In this document: piece by piece, positions 22,771-31,383 of the stretch
Position numbering within the stretch: position 1 is the stretch's first letter
Layout: each line of letters opens with the position of its first letter
Assembly (NCBI RefSeq): GCF_001654965.1
Contig: NZ_LXEV01000011.1
Coordinates: 124,001-188,000, forward strand
DNA from: Proteus hauseri ATCC 700826
Lineage (GTDB): Bacteria; Pseudomonadota; Gammaproteobacteria; Enterobacterales; Enterobacteriaceae
Direction of reading: 5' to 3'
DNA: 64,000 nt
Made by a program: the position numbers and the translations under genes
The notes under the pieces: generated by a model
What the model was told of the DNA's origin: nothing
The model's input: only the letters and a program-made list of their open reading frames with translations
Databases searched by the model: none

Positions 22771-23211
22771 ATGTTGCCTATAAACTCGCTCAAAATAATT
22801 AAACAATTTATAAACGAACACCATGTATTTACTTTGTGCACAACAAATTCTATGCAAGATATTTGGTGTGCGAATTGTTTTTATTGGTTTGATAAGCAGC
22901 AAATGCGGCTGATCTTTCTAACAGAAAAAAAGACGCGTCACGCTCAAATGATGCAGAAAAATTTATCTGTTGCAGGGAGTATTAGCACACAAGAGATGAG
23001 TATCTCGAATCTGCAAGGTATTCAATTTACAGGCTCAGTGTCTTTGCTAACAGGTATTGAAGAACTGAGTGCAAGACAGCATTATTGTTCGCGTTTTCCT
23101 GTCGCGTTGGCCGCAATTCATACCCCCATATGGCAATTACAATTGCAAGAAATCAAGATGGTTAATAATAGTTTAGGTTTTGGCACTAAACTCTATTGGC
23201 AACGAGATTAA
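22771..23211 (+). CDS. yhbP: YhbP, UPF0306 flavin-reductase-like protein
   Basis: A 146-residue protein similar along its length to E. coli YhbP: IWCANCFYWFD, FLTEKKTRHAQMM, SNLQGIQFTGSV and NNSLGFGTKLYW. The fold is pyridoxamine-5'-phosphate-oxidase/FMN-binding-like; the function is not established. In E. coli yhbP lies in the same yhbQ/yhbS neighbourhood. Confidence 0.88.
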   Translation: MLPINSLKIIKQFINEHHVFTLCTTNSMQDIWCANCFYWFDKQQMRLIFLTEKKTRHAQMMQKNLSVAGSISTQEMSISNLQGIQFTGSVSLLTGIEELSARQHYCSRFPVALAAIHTPIWQLQLQEIKMVNNSLGFGTKLYWQRD

Positions 23212-23221
23212 TATTTTCTGC

Positions 23222-23584
23222 TTATTCCCAAAAGTAATGATTTTTTTGCTCCCATCCTTTTAAAGACATACATGAAGTATAGAATAGTTTTCTATCTTCT
23301 TGGTTAATATCTTCTACATAACTTTCAGTCATTGGCACACGTTCTGTGTAGGTTTTTTTATCACCACAGTGATCTTTATCGTCTTTGCGGCATGTTTTTT
23401 GCACATCACGATAGACTGTACGTTGTAGCACTTCTTTACGTATTGGATAACGGGTATTGGCATTAAGATCACAAAGAAGCTTTGCTTCTTGTAATGTGTA
23501 GTCTGATACGCCTTTCGGCTCCCAAGTACTGCTACATCCTGAAAGTAAAACGATTGAAAATAAAGATAAAATAAGAGACTTCAT
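23222..23584 (-). CDS. Putative lipoprotein
   Basis: From ATG 23584 the product (120 residues) begins MKSLILSLFSIVLLSGCSS, a lipoprotein signal peptide with lipobox LLSGC. The mature part has several Cys and a charged stretch (RTVYRDVQKTCRKDDKDHCGDKKTYTERVP), ending with a Trp-rich segment. Upstream in-frame ATGs (23596, 23620) would spoil the signal peptide and have no better ribosome-binding site. Function not recognised. Confidence 0.75.
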   Translation of the reverse strand: MKSLILSLFSIVLLSGCSSTWEPKGVSDYTLQEAKLLCDLNANTRYPIRKEVLQRTVYRDVQKTCRKDDKDHCGDKKTYTERVPMTESYVEDINQEDRKLFYTSCMSLKGWEQKNHYFWE

Positions 23585-23726
23585 AAAGTTAATCATCGTA
23601 AAAAGAATAGTTAAGAACAATAATAATAAAACAGAATTAATAGATTTTGCTATCTTTTTTGAAAATGATTCGCATTTGATAACTAAGGTGATTAGTTAGA
23701 ATTAAGTAAAAGGAAGCTAGAAAAAG

Positions 23727-23767
23727 AAAACCTGCTGATAGAATATCGCTATTATCAGCAGGTTTTT
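23727..23767 (-). terminator. Terminator after the small ORF and nrdDG
   Basis: AAACCTGCTGATA (23728-23740) is the reverse complement of TATCAGCAGGTTT (23753-23765); both sides carry A/T runs, so it can stop transcription on either strand. Confidence 0.85.
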
Positions 23768-23774
23768 TTAACTA

Positions 23775-23984
23775 TTACTCAAATGATGAAAGGTTTTTTT
23801 CTATCTCAGCATCAATTTCAGTATGTTGGAGATGTTTAGCACCGAGTTTCTTTTTCAATTCGGTGCCTAGCTTCACGAGTTGCTCTCGATTCGCTTTAGA
23901 CTGCTTTTTACCCCATTTTTTTAAATGGTAGTTCAATTCATGATCTTCAGAAAAGCTTACATATTTATTATCACTTAAAGGCAT
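23775..23984 (-). CDS. Small charged protein downstream of nrdG
   Basis: A 69-residue basic protein (MPLSDNKYVSFSEDHELNYHL..., Lys- and Glu-rich, predicted helical). A near-perfect ribosome-binding site (GGAGGATGT) stands directly before the ATG and a terminator follows, so it looks like a real gene at the end of the nrdDG operon. Family not recognised. Confidence 0.7.
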   Translation of the reverse strand: MPLSDNKYVSFSEDHELNYHLKKWGKKQSKANREQLVKLGTELKKKLGAKHLQHTEIDAEIEKNLSSFE

Positions 23985-24010
23985 ACATCCTCCAGTTAAT
24001 TCAATGTGTA

Positions 24011-24475
24011 TTACTTCAATTTATGGATCACCTGATTACTACTACCACGCCACAGTAATGCGGGATCATAAAGTTCTTGTACGAACTTCCCATCAATCAG
24101 TACGTTAATATACTTAACGACTTCTTGCTGCTCTGGGGTTAAGTCAGCGAGTAAATAGCCAGTCCAAACCCAAATATCTTTCTCAGGGCATTCCGTTTTA
24201 ATACGTTTTACCAATTTTAATATAGCAGAAAGATTTTGAGGGTGTAGGGGATCGCCACCTGAAAGTGATAATCCTTGTCGTTTAATACGGTTATCTTGAA
24301 GATCAAAAATGATCTGATCTTCCACTTCTTGGGTAAATGGCTTACCTGAATTTAATGACCACGTTGATTTGTTATAACAGCCTCGACATTGGTGTATGCA
24401 CCCTGAAACAAACAGGGTGCAACGAGTTCCTGGGCCATTAACCACATCAACCGGGTAATACTGATGGTAATTCAC
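24011..24475 (-). CDS. nrdG: NrdG, anaerobic ribonucleotide reductase activating protein
   Basis: Radical SAM activase that makes the glycyl radical on NrdD. The 154 residues equal the E. coli length. The cluster motif CIHQCRGC (Cx3Cx2C, about residues 26-33) is intact, followed by the GGDPLHPQN motif. It starts 4 nt after nrdD, so the two are one operon. Confidence 0.97.
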   Translation of the reverse strand: MNYHQYYPVDVVNGPGTRCTLFVSGCIHQCRGCYNKSTWSLNSGKPFTQEVEDQIIFDLQDNRIKRQGLSLSGGDPLHPQNLSAILKLVKRIKTECPEKDIWVWTGYLLADLTPEQQEVVKYINVLIDGKFVQELYDPALLWRGSSNQVIHKLK

Positions 24476-24479
24476 AATC

Positions 24480-26618
24480 TTAACCTAACTGACCATTTGC
24501 CAGATGTTTTACTCGACGCTTAACTTCTTCTTGCTTACCTGCATTAAATGGGCGTGAATCAGGGCTACCTAAATAACCACATACACGGCGAATAACAGAG
24601 ACTCTTGCAGGGTTGTGGTTACCACAACGAGGACAAGTAAAACCTTTACTGGTACAAGCAAACTCACCGGTGAAACCACAGTCATAACACTCATCTATAG
24701 GCGTATTGGTGCCATAGTAAGGAACTCGGGTATAGCTATAGTCCCAAACATCTTCTAAGGCTTTGAGGTTATGCTGTAAGTTAGGATATTCGCCATAACA
24801 GATAAAACCGCCATTCGCTAAAGGAGGGTAAGGCGCTTCAAAATCCAATTTATCGTATGGGTTTACTTTCTTTTCAACATCTAAGTGGAAGCTGTTGGTG
24901 TAATAACCTTTATCCGTTACACCAGGTAATATACCGAATTCGGCAGCATCTAAACGACAGAAACGATCACACAGATTTTCGCTTGGCGTGCTGTAAAGGC
25001 TAAAGCCATAACCTGTTTCTGCTTTCCACTGATCGGTGGCTTCTCTTAAACGATTAATAATCGCGACAGCTTTTTCTCTTAATACTTCATCGTCAAAAAC
25101 GTGTTTTTGAGTGCCAAAGAGTGCATTAATCGTTTCATGAACACCAATGTAACCAAGTGAAATTGAGGCTCTACCGTTTTTAAAGATTTCAGCAATATTG
25201 TCATCAGCTTTTAGGCGAACGCCACAAGCGCCTTCCATATAAAGAATAGGTGCAACCCGTGCTTTCACATTTTCTAAACGAGCAATACGTGTCATTAACG
25301 CTTTTTTCGCTAATTCGAGGCGATCATCAAGTAGTGACCAGAAAGCGGTTTCATCTCCCCGAGCTTCTATTGCGATACGTGGTAAGTTTAAGCTGATAAC
25401 ACCAAGATTATTACGGCCTTCGTGGATCATTTCACCATTTTCTTCGTAAACACCTAAGAAGCTACGGCAACCCATTGGTGTTTTAAACGAGCCAGTGACT
25501 TTAACCACTTGATCATAATTAAGAATATCGGGATACATACGTTTACTTGCACATTCAAGAGCAAGCTGTTTGATATCGTAATTAGGATCACCAAACTTAT
25601 GGTTTAGTCCATCTTTAATAGCAAAAACAAGTTTAGGAAATACCGCCGTTTTACGATTTTTACCTAAGCCAGCCATACGATTTTCTAAAATAGAACGTTG
25701 GATTAGGCGTGCTTCTTTCGATGTACCAAGACCAAAGCCAAAAGTAACAAAAGGTGTTTGTCCATTAGCGGTATGCAGTGTGTTTACTTCATACTCTAAT
25801 GATTGGAATGCGTCATAACACTCTTTTTCAGTACGTGCATTAGCATAGGCTTCTTTATCAGCAATTTGCCACTCTTGTGCAACTTGATAGTTTTTTTCAT
25901 AACTGGCTTTAACAAACGGAGCCAGTACTTCATCAATACGGTTTATTGTTGTACCACCATAAATATGGCTAGCAACTTGCGCTATAATTTGTGCTGTTAC
26001 TGCGGTTGCTGTTGAAATTGATTTAGGTGGCTCAATTTCGGCATTACCCATTTTAAACCCATTAGTTAACATGCCTTTAAGGTCGATAAGCATACAGTTA
26101 AACATGGGGAAAAATGGCGAATAATCAAGATCATGATAATGAATTTCACCGCGTTCATGAGCTAGTACCACATCTCTTGGCAGGATATGTAATTTTGCGT
26201 AATGTTTAGCCACAATACCCGCGAGTAAATCGCGTTGAGTTGGGATAACCTTACTGTCTTTATTCGCATTTTCATGAAGAATAGAGACATCACTTTGTTC
26301 GATAAGACCTCGGATTTCCTGAGTTAACCTGCCACGTTGTTCACGGGCAACATCTCGGTCATGACGGTATTCGATATAGGCTCTGGCAACATCTTTATGT
26401 TCGCCAGCCATCAGCTGATTTTCTACGGCGTCTTGGATCTCACGGATATCGACATTTGAACGTCCTGCGAGAGATTGCGAAACAGATTGAGCGACAGATT
26501 CGCAATAATCATCATCAGTGATCTCACAAGCTACGGCTGCTCTTTTGATAGCATCGCTGATGCGGGTTTGGTCAAAAGAGACTTTACATCCGTCTCGTTT
26601 TATCACTATGGTTTTCAC
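24480..26618 (-). CDS. nrdD: NrdD, anaerobic ribonucleoside-triphosphate reductase
   Basis: Class III reductase that makes dNTPs without oxygen. The start is GTG 26618, behind AAGGAGTAGGATT; this gives 712 residues, the length of the E. coli enzyme, while the longer frame (to 26783) adds 55 unrelated residues and runs into the operator region. In order: ATP-cone domain (IKRDGCKVSFDQTRI, about 7-95), the barrel with ISTATAVTAQI and TGSFKTPMGCRSFLG, four zinc Cys (CYDCGFTGEFACTSKGFTCPRCG region), and the glycyl-radical loop VCGYLGSPDSRPFNAGK. Confidence 0.97.
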   Translation of the reverse strand: MKTIVIKRDGCKVSFDQTRISDAIKRAAVACEITDDDYCESVAQSVSQSLAGRSNVDIREIQDAVENQLMAGEHKDVARAYIEYRHDRDVAREQRGRLTQEIRGLIEQSDVSILHENANKDSKVIPTQRDLLAGIVAKHYAKLHILPRDVVLAHERGEIHYHDLDYSPFFPMFNCMLIDLKGMLTNGFKMGNAEIEPPKSISTATAVTAQIIAQVASHIYGGTTINRIDEVLAPFVKASYEKNYQVAQEWQIADKEAYANARTEKECYDAFQSLEYEVNTLHTANGQTPFVTFGFGLGTSKEARLIQRSILENRMAGLGKNRKTAVFPKLVFAIKDGLNHKFGDPNYDIKQLALECASKRMYPDILNYDQVVKVTGSFKTPMGCRSFLGVYEENGEMIHEGRNNLGVISLNLPRIAIEARGDETAFWSLLDDRLELAKKALMTRIARLENVKARVAPILYMEGACGVRLKADDNIAEIFKNGRASISLGYIGVHETINALFGTQKHVFDDEVLREKAVAIINRLREATDQWKAETGYGFSLYSTPSENLCDRFCRLDAAEFGILPGVTDKGYYTNSFHLDVEKKVNPYDKLDFEAPYPPLANGGFICYGEYPNLQHNLKALEDVWDYSYTRVPYYGTNTPIDECYDCGFTGEFACTSKGFTCPRCGNHNPARVSVIRRVCGYLGSPDSRPFNAGKQEEVKRRVKHLANGQLG

Positions 26619-26714
26619 AATCCTACTCCTTAACTGTTTATCCACAGGCTTAAATCCCATAAAAACAGGCGATGGCACTGCATTTAGGCTTATTGTGGAT
26701 AAGATGTGTATAAT

Positions 26715-26728
26715 TACTATATGTTGTA
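26715..26728 (-). promoter_or_regulatory. NrdR-like box 1 upstream of nrdD
   Basis: TACTATATGTTGTA resembles the NrdR palindrome (ACA-C-W-ATAT-W-G-TGT). It lies about 100 nt from the nrdD start and its centre is 32 bp from the second box, i.e. about three helical turns, as is usual for paired NrdR sites. Confidence 0.6.
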
Positions 26729-26746
26729 TGTCGCCAAGTATTAAAG

Positions 26747-26760
26747 CACAATATATAGTA
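26747..26760 (-). promoter_or_regulatory. NrdR-like box 2 upstream of nrdD
   Basis: CACAATATATAGTA contains the core ACAATATATAGT, a close match to the NrdR consensus. Together with box 1 it suggests repression of nrdDG by the ATP/dATP-sensing NrdR. Confidence 0.65.
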
Positions 26761-26788
26761 ATTGAAAGGGAAATAATCTTCATAAATA

Positions 26789-26802
26789 CTGATCTAAATC
26801 AA
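26789..26802 (-). promoter_or_regulatory. FNR-like site upstream of nrdDG
   Basis: CTGATCTAAATCAA differs from the FNR consensus TTGAT-N4-ATCAA only at the first base. Its centre is about 42 bp upstream of the second NrdR box, so it could act as a class II activator site; the transcription start was not determined. Confidence 0.65.
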
Positions 26803-26901
26803 GGTATTTTTGCTACATCAGGCAAGTCGAGGGCTTGGTGAGATTGTAAATATGTGCCGAAAAGCGAAGTGATAAATTATCCATCAAAAAGTGAGAACAT
26901 A

Positions 26902-26940
26902 AAAAAAGCAAAGTGCTCAGAAAGAGACCTTTGCTTTTTT
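26902..26940 (-). terminator. Terminator of ridA
   Basis: AAAAAAGCAAAG (26902-26913) and CTTTGCTTTTTT (26929-26940) form a perfect 12-bp stem ending in a T run on the minus strand, between ridA and nrdD. Confidence 0.85.
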
Positions 26941-26962
26941 AATATAAATAATTGTGACGAAA

Positions 26963-27349
26963 TTAACGGATAGCGATAACTTCGATTTCTACTTTTGCGT
27001 CTTTTGGTAACCGAGCAACTTCTACGCAAGAACGTGCTGGGAAAGCGGCATTGTGTTCTTTAAAGAATGCTTCATAAGCAGCATTGATTGTACCAAAATC
27101 GTTTAAATCTTTAACGAAAACAGTTGTTTTGATGATATTAGCAACAGTTAAGCCTGCTTTTTCGATAATCGCTTTCACGTTTTCTAAAGATTGACGGGCT
27201 TGCTCTGCGGCGTTGTCAGAAACAAATTCACCGGTAGCAGGGTCAACAGGTAATTGGCCTGATGTAATAACTAAATTACCTAAATCAACACCTTGTACAT
27301 AAGGGCCGATAGCAGCAGGGGCTTTTTCGGTATTAATCTCGTAAGACAT
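26963..27349 (-). CDS. ridA: RidA, 2-iminobutanoate/2-iminopropanoate deaminase
   Basis: RidA removes reactive enamine/imine intermediates made by PLP enzymes such as threonine dehydratase. The 128-residue product carries the family signature with the active-site Arg (FPARSCVEVARLPKDAKVEIEVIAI) and starts MSYEINTEKAPAAIGPYVQG. In E. coli ridA is next to pyrI; here about 3.5 kb lies between them. AGGAG stands before the ATG. Confidence 0.95.
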   Translation of the reverse strand: MSYEINTEKAPAAIGPYVQGVDLGNLVITSGQLPVDPATGEFVSDNAAEQARQSLENVKAIIEKAGLTVANIIKTTVFVKDLNDFGTINAAYEAFFKEHNAAFPARSCVEVARLPKDAKVEIEVIAIR

Positions 27350-27682
27350 GTATAACTCCTGTTTTTATAAGATTGACGCTAACGCTGAGTTAGCACGCCG
27401 CTATTATAGCCAGCGGGTAGTATTAGCAATATGATAGATATCAGGCTTTATCATAAAGTCTATATAGATAAAAAGAAAATGAACTTAAGTAAAGATCCCG
27501 ATATAACATCATTTTTTATCGTGTTTAACGGGGGTTTTATAGAAAATTTTTTTATAAATAATGGATTTTTGAAAGTTTATATTTTTTGCTTCTCTAGCCT
27601 TTATTCATTTAAGGGTTAAATCTTCTATAATAAACAAACTCAGTATTATTTTTAGATTTGGCTAAAACAGTAGTAGGAATTT
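27350..27682. other. Intergenic DNA between ridA and a LysR gene
   Basis: 333 nt, AT-rich. A frame (27431-27619) is open but has no ribosome-binding site and Phe/Ile-rich low-complexity content, so I do not count it. It should contain both divergent promoters. Confidence 0.4.
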
Positions 27683-28591
27683 ATGTTTCAGTTTAACTCA
27701 CTTGCTGGTATTACCGCTTTTGTTGCCGCGGCTCAAACAGGAAGCTTCACTAGTGCTGCCTCCCGTTTAGGGATAACAAAGTCCGCGGTAGGGAAAAGTG
27801 TGACTCGATTAGAAGAACATCTTGGTGTCACTCTCTTTTTAAGAACAACGCGGCGTTTAACTTTGACATCGGAAGGGGAACATTACCTCCAGCAATGTCA
27901 AATGGCACTGACTATTCTTGAGCAAGCGAATCATCAAATTCAAGAACATCAGTCTGTATTAACAGGAAAACTGCGTATCGATTTGCCTGCTGCTTTTGGT
28001 CGCAAATGTATTATGCCCATTTTAATTAAGCTAATGGATAAACAGCCTCAACTTAAAATGAGTGTCTCTTTTAGTGAACGCTATATTGATATGCATGATG
28101 AAAGTGTGGATCTCGTCATTCGAATCGGCCATTTACCTGATAGTACTCATGTGGTTGCACGACAACTCACGACTCAAAAATTAGTGCTTTGTGCTTCACC
28201 TTTATATTTGCAAAAACAAGGGCATCCTAAAGATATTGATGCGTTATCAGCGCATCGTTGTATTGTTGGATTTCGCCAAGAAACGCCTTTTTATTGGACA
28301 TTAAAAGAGGGAAATACATTTCGTCAATATACTCCTGTTCCTTTTTATGAATTGGCGGATGGTGATGCAATGTTAGAGGCCACGCTGCAAGGTAATGGTA
28401 TTGCTCAACTGCCTTTATGGATGATTGGCGATAAACTTAAAGAAGGTCAATTACAACGAGTGTTACCTGAGTCGCAAGGATATCAATCGGCTATTCATAT
28501 GATGTGGCCTAAAGGACGCAATGTGCCACCTAAAACCCGCTATATTGCAGATGCATTGCTTCAAGTGGCAAAAGAAGGGGGATTTAATTAA
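27683..28591 (+). CDS. LysR-family transcriptional regulator
   Basis: 302 residues with the N-terminal winged HTH (about 1-65: GITAFVAAAQTGSFTSAASRLGITKSAVGKSVTRLEEHLGVTLFLRTTRRLTLT) and a substrate-binding domain. It resembles the group of LysR proteins that control drug or metabolite exporters. It converges with an MFS transporter gene and overlaps it by 4 bp at the 3' ends. The ligand is unknown. Confidence 0.88.
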   Translation: MFQFNSLAGITAFVAAAQTGSFTSAASRLGITKSAVGKSVTRLEEHLGVTLFLRTTRRLTLTSEGEHYLQQCQMALTILEQANHQIQEHQSVLTGKLRIDLPAAFGRKCIMPILIKLMDKQPQLKMSVSFSERYIDMHDESVDLVIRIGHLPDSTHVVARQLTTQKLVLCASPLYLQKQGHPKDIDALSAHRCIVGFRQETPFYWTLKEGNTFRQYTPVPFYELADGDAMLEATLQGNGIAQLPLWMIGDKLKEGQLQRVLPESQGYQSAIHMMWPKGRNVPPKTRYIADALLQVAKEGGFN

Positions 28592-29769
28592 TTTTCTGAT
28601 TGATAAGCAATATGAGTATTCAGTGACGGTAAGCGTACTCGCAACCAAATTGTGCTTAAGGCTAATAATGAAAAAAGTATTCCTACCCACATAATCATTT
28701 TTAGTTCTAGGTGTAAAATAACCCAACCACCTACCATAGACCCCACCGTAATACCTAAATTAGAAAAAGCGATATAAAGACTATTGGCAAATTCAGGTGC
28801 CGCTTTTGCATCTCGCATTAACCAAGTCTGGCATACAATTAACCCAGAAGTATGGAGCATTCCCCAAACAATAATTAATGGGATCATCGCAAATGTATGA
28901 GCACCGGTTAACCAAATAACAAAATAGATTAAGCTAAATAAAATGGGATAAGTCAGTGTGGTTTTAATCGTATTTTGCTGTAAATAATGACTAAAAATAA
29001 AGTTACCTATATAGCCACTAATACCGAAAACAATGAGTAATGTGCTGGTGATATTGTTAGAAAAACCGGTGATATTAACCAAAAAATCAGCGATATAGCT
29101 AAAACCGGCAAACATAGCAGAAAAAATAAGGGTAACAGTTATGATACTTAACCAAACATTAAATTGTGTTAGTACTTTTAATTGATCACGAACTTTTAGT
29201 GGTTGTGTGACTTTCATCGAAGGAATAAAAATAGCAATACCCAGAAAAGCAATAATGCTGGTAAGTGCTCCAAAGCAAAATGCCATATTAAGCGACCAAG
29301 TTTCAGCAATAAAAGCACTTAAAGGCATACCTAATACCATCCCCACCGCGACCCCAGAAAAAACAATTGCAACACCATGTGCCGATTTTTCAACGGGTAC
29401 TGAATTGGCTGCTACCATTAGTGCTATGGCAAAAAATAGGGCGTGCGTTAATGCAGGCAGAATTCTAAATAGCAAAATAACATGGTATTGATGAGTTAAA
29501 GCATAAACAGTATTAGAGACAATAAAGAGCGCCATAATAACCAACAATATAGTTTTACGATTAAATTTACCGAATAATAAAGTAATCACAGGACCTGTAA
29601 TTGCGACCACAATGGCGTAAATACTGACTAAAAAGCCAACTTGTGGTGCAGTAATATTAAGTTGTTCTATTAATTGAGGTAGAAGCCCGATAACTGCAAC
29701 TTCAGTTGTAATTACACCAAATACAGCAAGTGACAGCGTTAAAAGTAATAAGTGAGTTTTCGTTTGCAT
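28588..29769 (-). CDS. MFS transporter, DHA1 (AraJ/PbuE-like) family
   Basis: Inner-membrane efflux-type carrier of 393 residues with twelve predicted transmembrane helices; the first reads LLLLTLSLAVFGVITTEVAVIGLLP, and the loop 2-3 region has LLFGKFNRKTI. Antiporter-type motifs are present (GMVLGMPLSAFIAETW). The gene is tail-to-tail with the LysR gene, which may regulate it; this is inferred from position only. Substrate unknown. Confidence 0.85.
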   Translation of the reverse strand: MQTKTHLLLLTLSLAVFGVITTEVAVIGLLPQLIEQLNITAPQVGFLVSIYAIVVAITGPVITLLFGKFNRKTILLVIMALFIVSNTVYALTHQYHVILLFRILPALTHALFFAIALMVAANSVPVEKSAHGVAIVFSGVAVGMVLGMPLSAFIAETWSLNMAFCFGALTSIIAFLGIAIFIPSMKVTQPLKVRDQLKVLTQFNVWLSIITVTLIFSAMFAGFSYIADFLVNITGFSNNITSTLLIVFGISGYIGNFIFSHYLQQNTIKTTLTYPILFSLIYFVIWLTGAHTFAMIPLIIVWGMLHTSGLIVCQTWLMRDAKAAPEFANSLYIAFSNLGITVGSMVGGWVILHLELKMIMWVGILFSLLALSTIWLRVRLPSLNTHIAYQSEN

Positions 29770-30165
29770 AAGTCTATCCGCAGAAGACGATATTTCGTCC
29801 CTGTTAAAGAGAGTAAGTAAATAGTTTTGCGGATATATCCTTGATGGCTATGGTGACAAAAAGTGAAATCAAACAGAAGAACGAATTTGGCGATTCTATG
29901 TAGATAAAATATCTACAATAAGTGTGAATTAGTATTTTATTGTATAAATAATAAAATTAATTTTATTAATAATTATAGTAAACATTTATTAATAATGACG
30001 AGTCGTAAATAATCAGTCTTAAAATAAAGTACCTTTTGTAAACTCGCTAGAATTTCTTTTAATTTTGTTTATATTTATCTTAATTCTATTTTTTTTGGTA
30101 CAGATTTAAATTTATATTTTATTAAATAAAATAATTTAAAAATAAACTAATGTAAGGGGTTTGTA
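29770..30165. other. AT-rich intergenic DNA
   Basis: 396 nt with very low GC and no ORF of note. It must hold the promoter of the MFS gene and of the unknown genes on the other side. No operator recognised. Confidence 0.4.
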
Positions 30166-30309
30166 ATGGCTAAGATAAATATTAATTCTTTTTCTAATTT
30201 GAGAGTTGTATATATAAATGGTAAGGTAAAAAAAATAGATATGAACCATTATTCAAAGGCATTTAGAGAGGCTGGATTATTAATGTGGTTATTTTGTAAG
30301 GCAAAATGA
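30166..30309 (+). CDS. Possible 47-residue protein
   Basis: ATG 30166 is preceded by TAAGGGG at 8 nt. The product is basic (MAKININSFSNLRVVYINGK..., ending LLMWLFCKAK). It ends 28 nt before the next gene and may be co-transcribed with it. No family is recognised, and base composition is as AT-rich as the surroundings, so it may also be non-coding. Confidence 0.4.
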   Translation: MAKININSFSNLRVVYINGKVKKIDMNHYSKAFREAGLLMWLFCKAK

Positions 30310-30337
30310 GTAGAGCAGTAAAACTGAGATAGTTATT

Positions 30338-30871
30338 ATGGATGATTATAAAATAAAAAATAATGAAAGATATAATAATATATTTGAAAAACTTGTTATT
30401 AATATTAATCAAAATGATACCCAATCTTTTTTTTCAGGGATGCTTGCATATGCTATGTATAAACAAGAGAAGCACGAATGGGCTGAGTCATATAGAAAGA
30501 AACATAATACTAATAATATTCCATTGAGTGATTTGAATAATTTCTTATTAATTTATAATGATGAATATTTATTACGTTTAAAAAATAGTGCTGAATTATC
30601 CTTGATAAGGTTTGCTGAATTATATACAGAAATAGCTATTGATCTTGCTAAAGATGAAATTAAAAATATTTCAATTATTAAAGAGATCAAACGCTATAGA
30701 GAAGGATGGTGGAAAGCTGGGTTAAAAAGTGCATTGGGTTCTATTATATTTACATTTTTCGCATTTTTTATCAGTGTTGTTATTTCTATTGCTAACCCAG
30801 ATTCTAATTATAGTAAATTAATTCATTTTATTATAGGTGGGAAAGAATTTGTTATTCAACAGATTAGCTAA
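30338..30871 (+). CDS. Unknown AT-rich one-TM protein
   Basis: 177 residues. The N-terminal part is cytoplasmic-type and has the motif MLAYAMYKQEKHEW (about 34-47); a helical region follows, then WWKAGLKSALG and one hydrophobic segment (about 135-153) near the C-terminus. The pattern AYxxYKxxK then one C-terminal membrane helix recalls small uncharacterised proteins of mobile regions, but I cannot name a family. Codon use is much more AT-rich than in the neighbouring pyr and arg genes, which suggests acquisition. A terminator follows. Confidence 0.7.
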   Translation: MDDYKIKNNERYNNIFEKLVININQNDTQSFFSGMLAYAMYKQEKHEWAESYRKKHNTNNIPLSDLNNFLLIYNDEYLLRLKNSAELSLIRFAELYTEIAIDLAKDEIKNISIIKEIKRYREGWWKAGLKSALGSIIFTFFAFFISVVISIANPDSNYSKLIHFIIGGKEFVIQQIS

Positions 30872-30876
30872 TAAAA

Positions 30877-30905
30877 AACTATCTGCCCTTTCGAGCAGAT
30901 AGTTA
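30877..30905. terminator. Terminator between the unknown gene and pyrI
   Basis: AACTATCTGC (30877-30886) pairs with GCAGATAGTT (30895-30904), flanked by A and T runs; serves two converging genes. Confidence 0.8.
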
Positions 30906-30911
30906 AAAGAA

Positions 30912-31370
30912 TTAACGAATAACGGCATGACGCTCGAATTCTTTTTCGCAATATTTGCAGGTTAATACAACGTCTGTGGCTAGCTTTTTAACGCGGAAGC
31001 TGCTCTGTACGGGTTCATTATGGCTAATACAGTTGCTGTTAGGGCATGGAACTACATCTTCAAGTAACTCTGGCAAACTTAATGCCATTTTATCAACGAC
31101 TTGATAATCGTCGATAATATTCACCGTAGCTTGTGGTGCATACATCGCTAAACGGTTTGCTTGTTCTGAGGTTAAAAACACGTTTTCGATTTTAATTAAA
31201 TCTTTTTTACCTAAGTTCTCAGAAGGTAAGTTAAAACCGACAGTAATTCTTTGGTCTGTTTCTGTTAAGCGAAAGAGCGATAGGATTTTAAAGCCCACCT
31301 GCGCTGGGATATGATCAATCACAGTGCCACGTTTAATTGCTTCAACTTTTAATTTGTGATCATGTGTCAT
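30912..31370 (-). CDS. pyrI: PyrI, aspartate carbamoyltransferase regulatory chain
   Basis: Regulatory subunit that binds CTP/ATP and gives allosteric control to PyrB. The 152 residues include the nucleotide-binding N-terminal domain ([22 protein letters not shown]) and the zinc domain with four Cys (CPNSNC and CKYC). It follows pyrB after 13 nt. Confidence 0.97.
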   Translation of the reverse strand: MTHDHKLKVEAIKRGTVIDHIPAQVGFKILSLFRLTETDQRITVGFNLPSENLGKKDLIKIENVFLTSEQANRLAMYAPQATVNIIDDYQVVDKMALSLPELLEDVVPCPNSNCISHNEPVQSSFRVKKLATDVVLTCKYCEKEFERHAVIR

Positions 31371-31383
31371 GGTGTGCTCCTTA

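Noticed and set aside
27431-27619. 62-residue frame before the LysR gene
   Set aside because: No ribosome-binding site, Phe/Ile/Lys-rich AT-driven composition.
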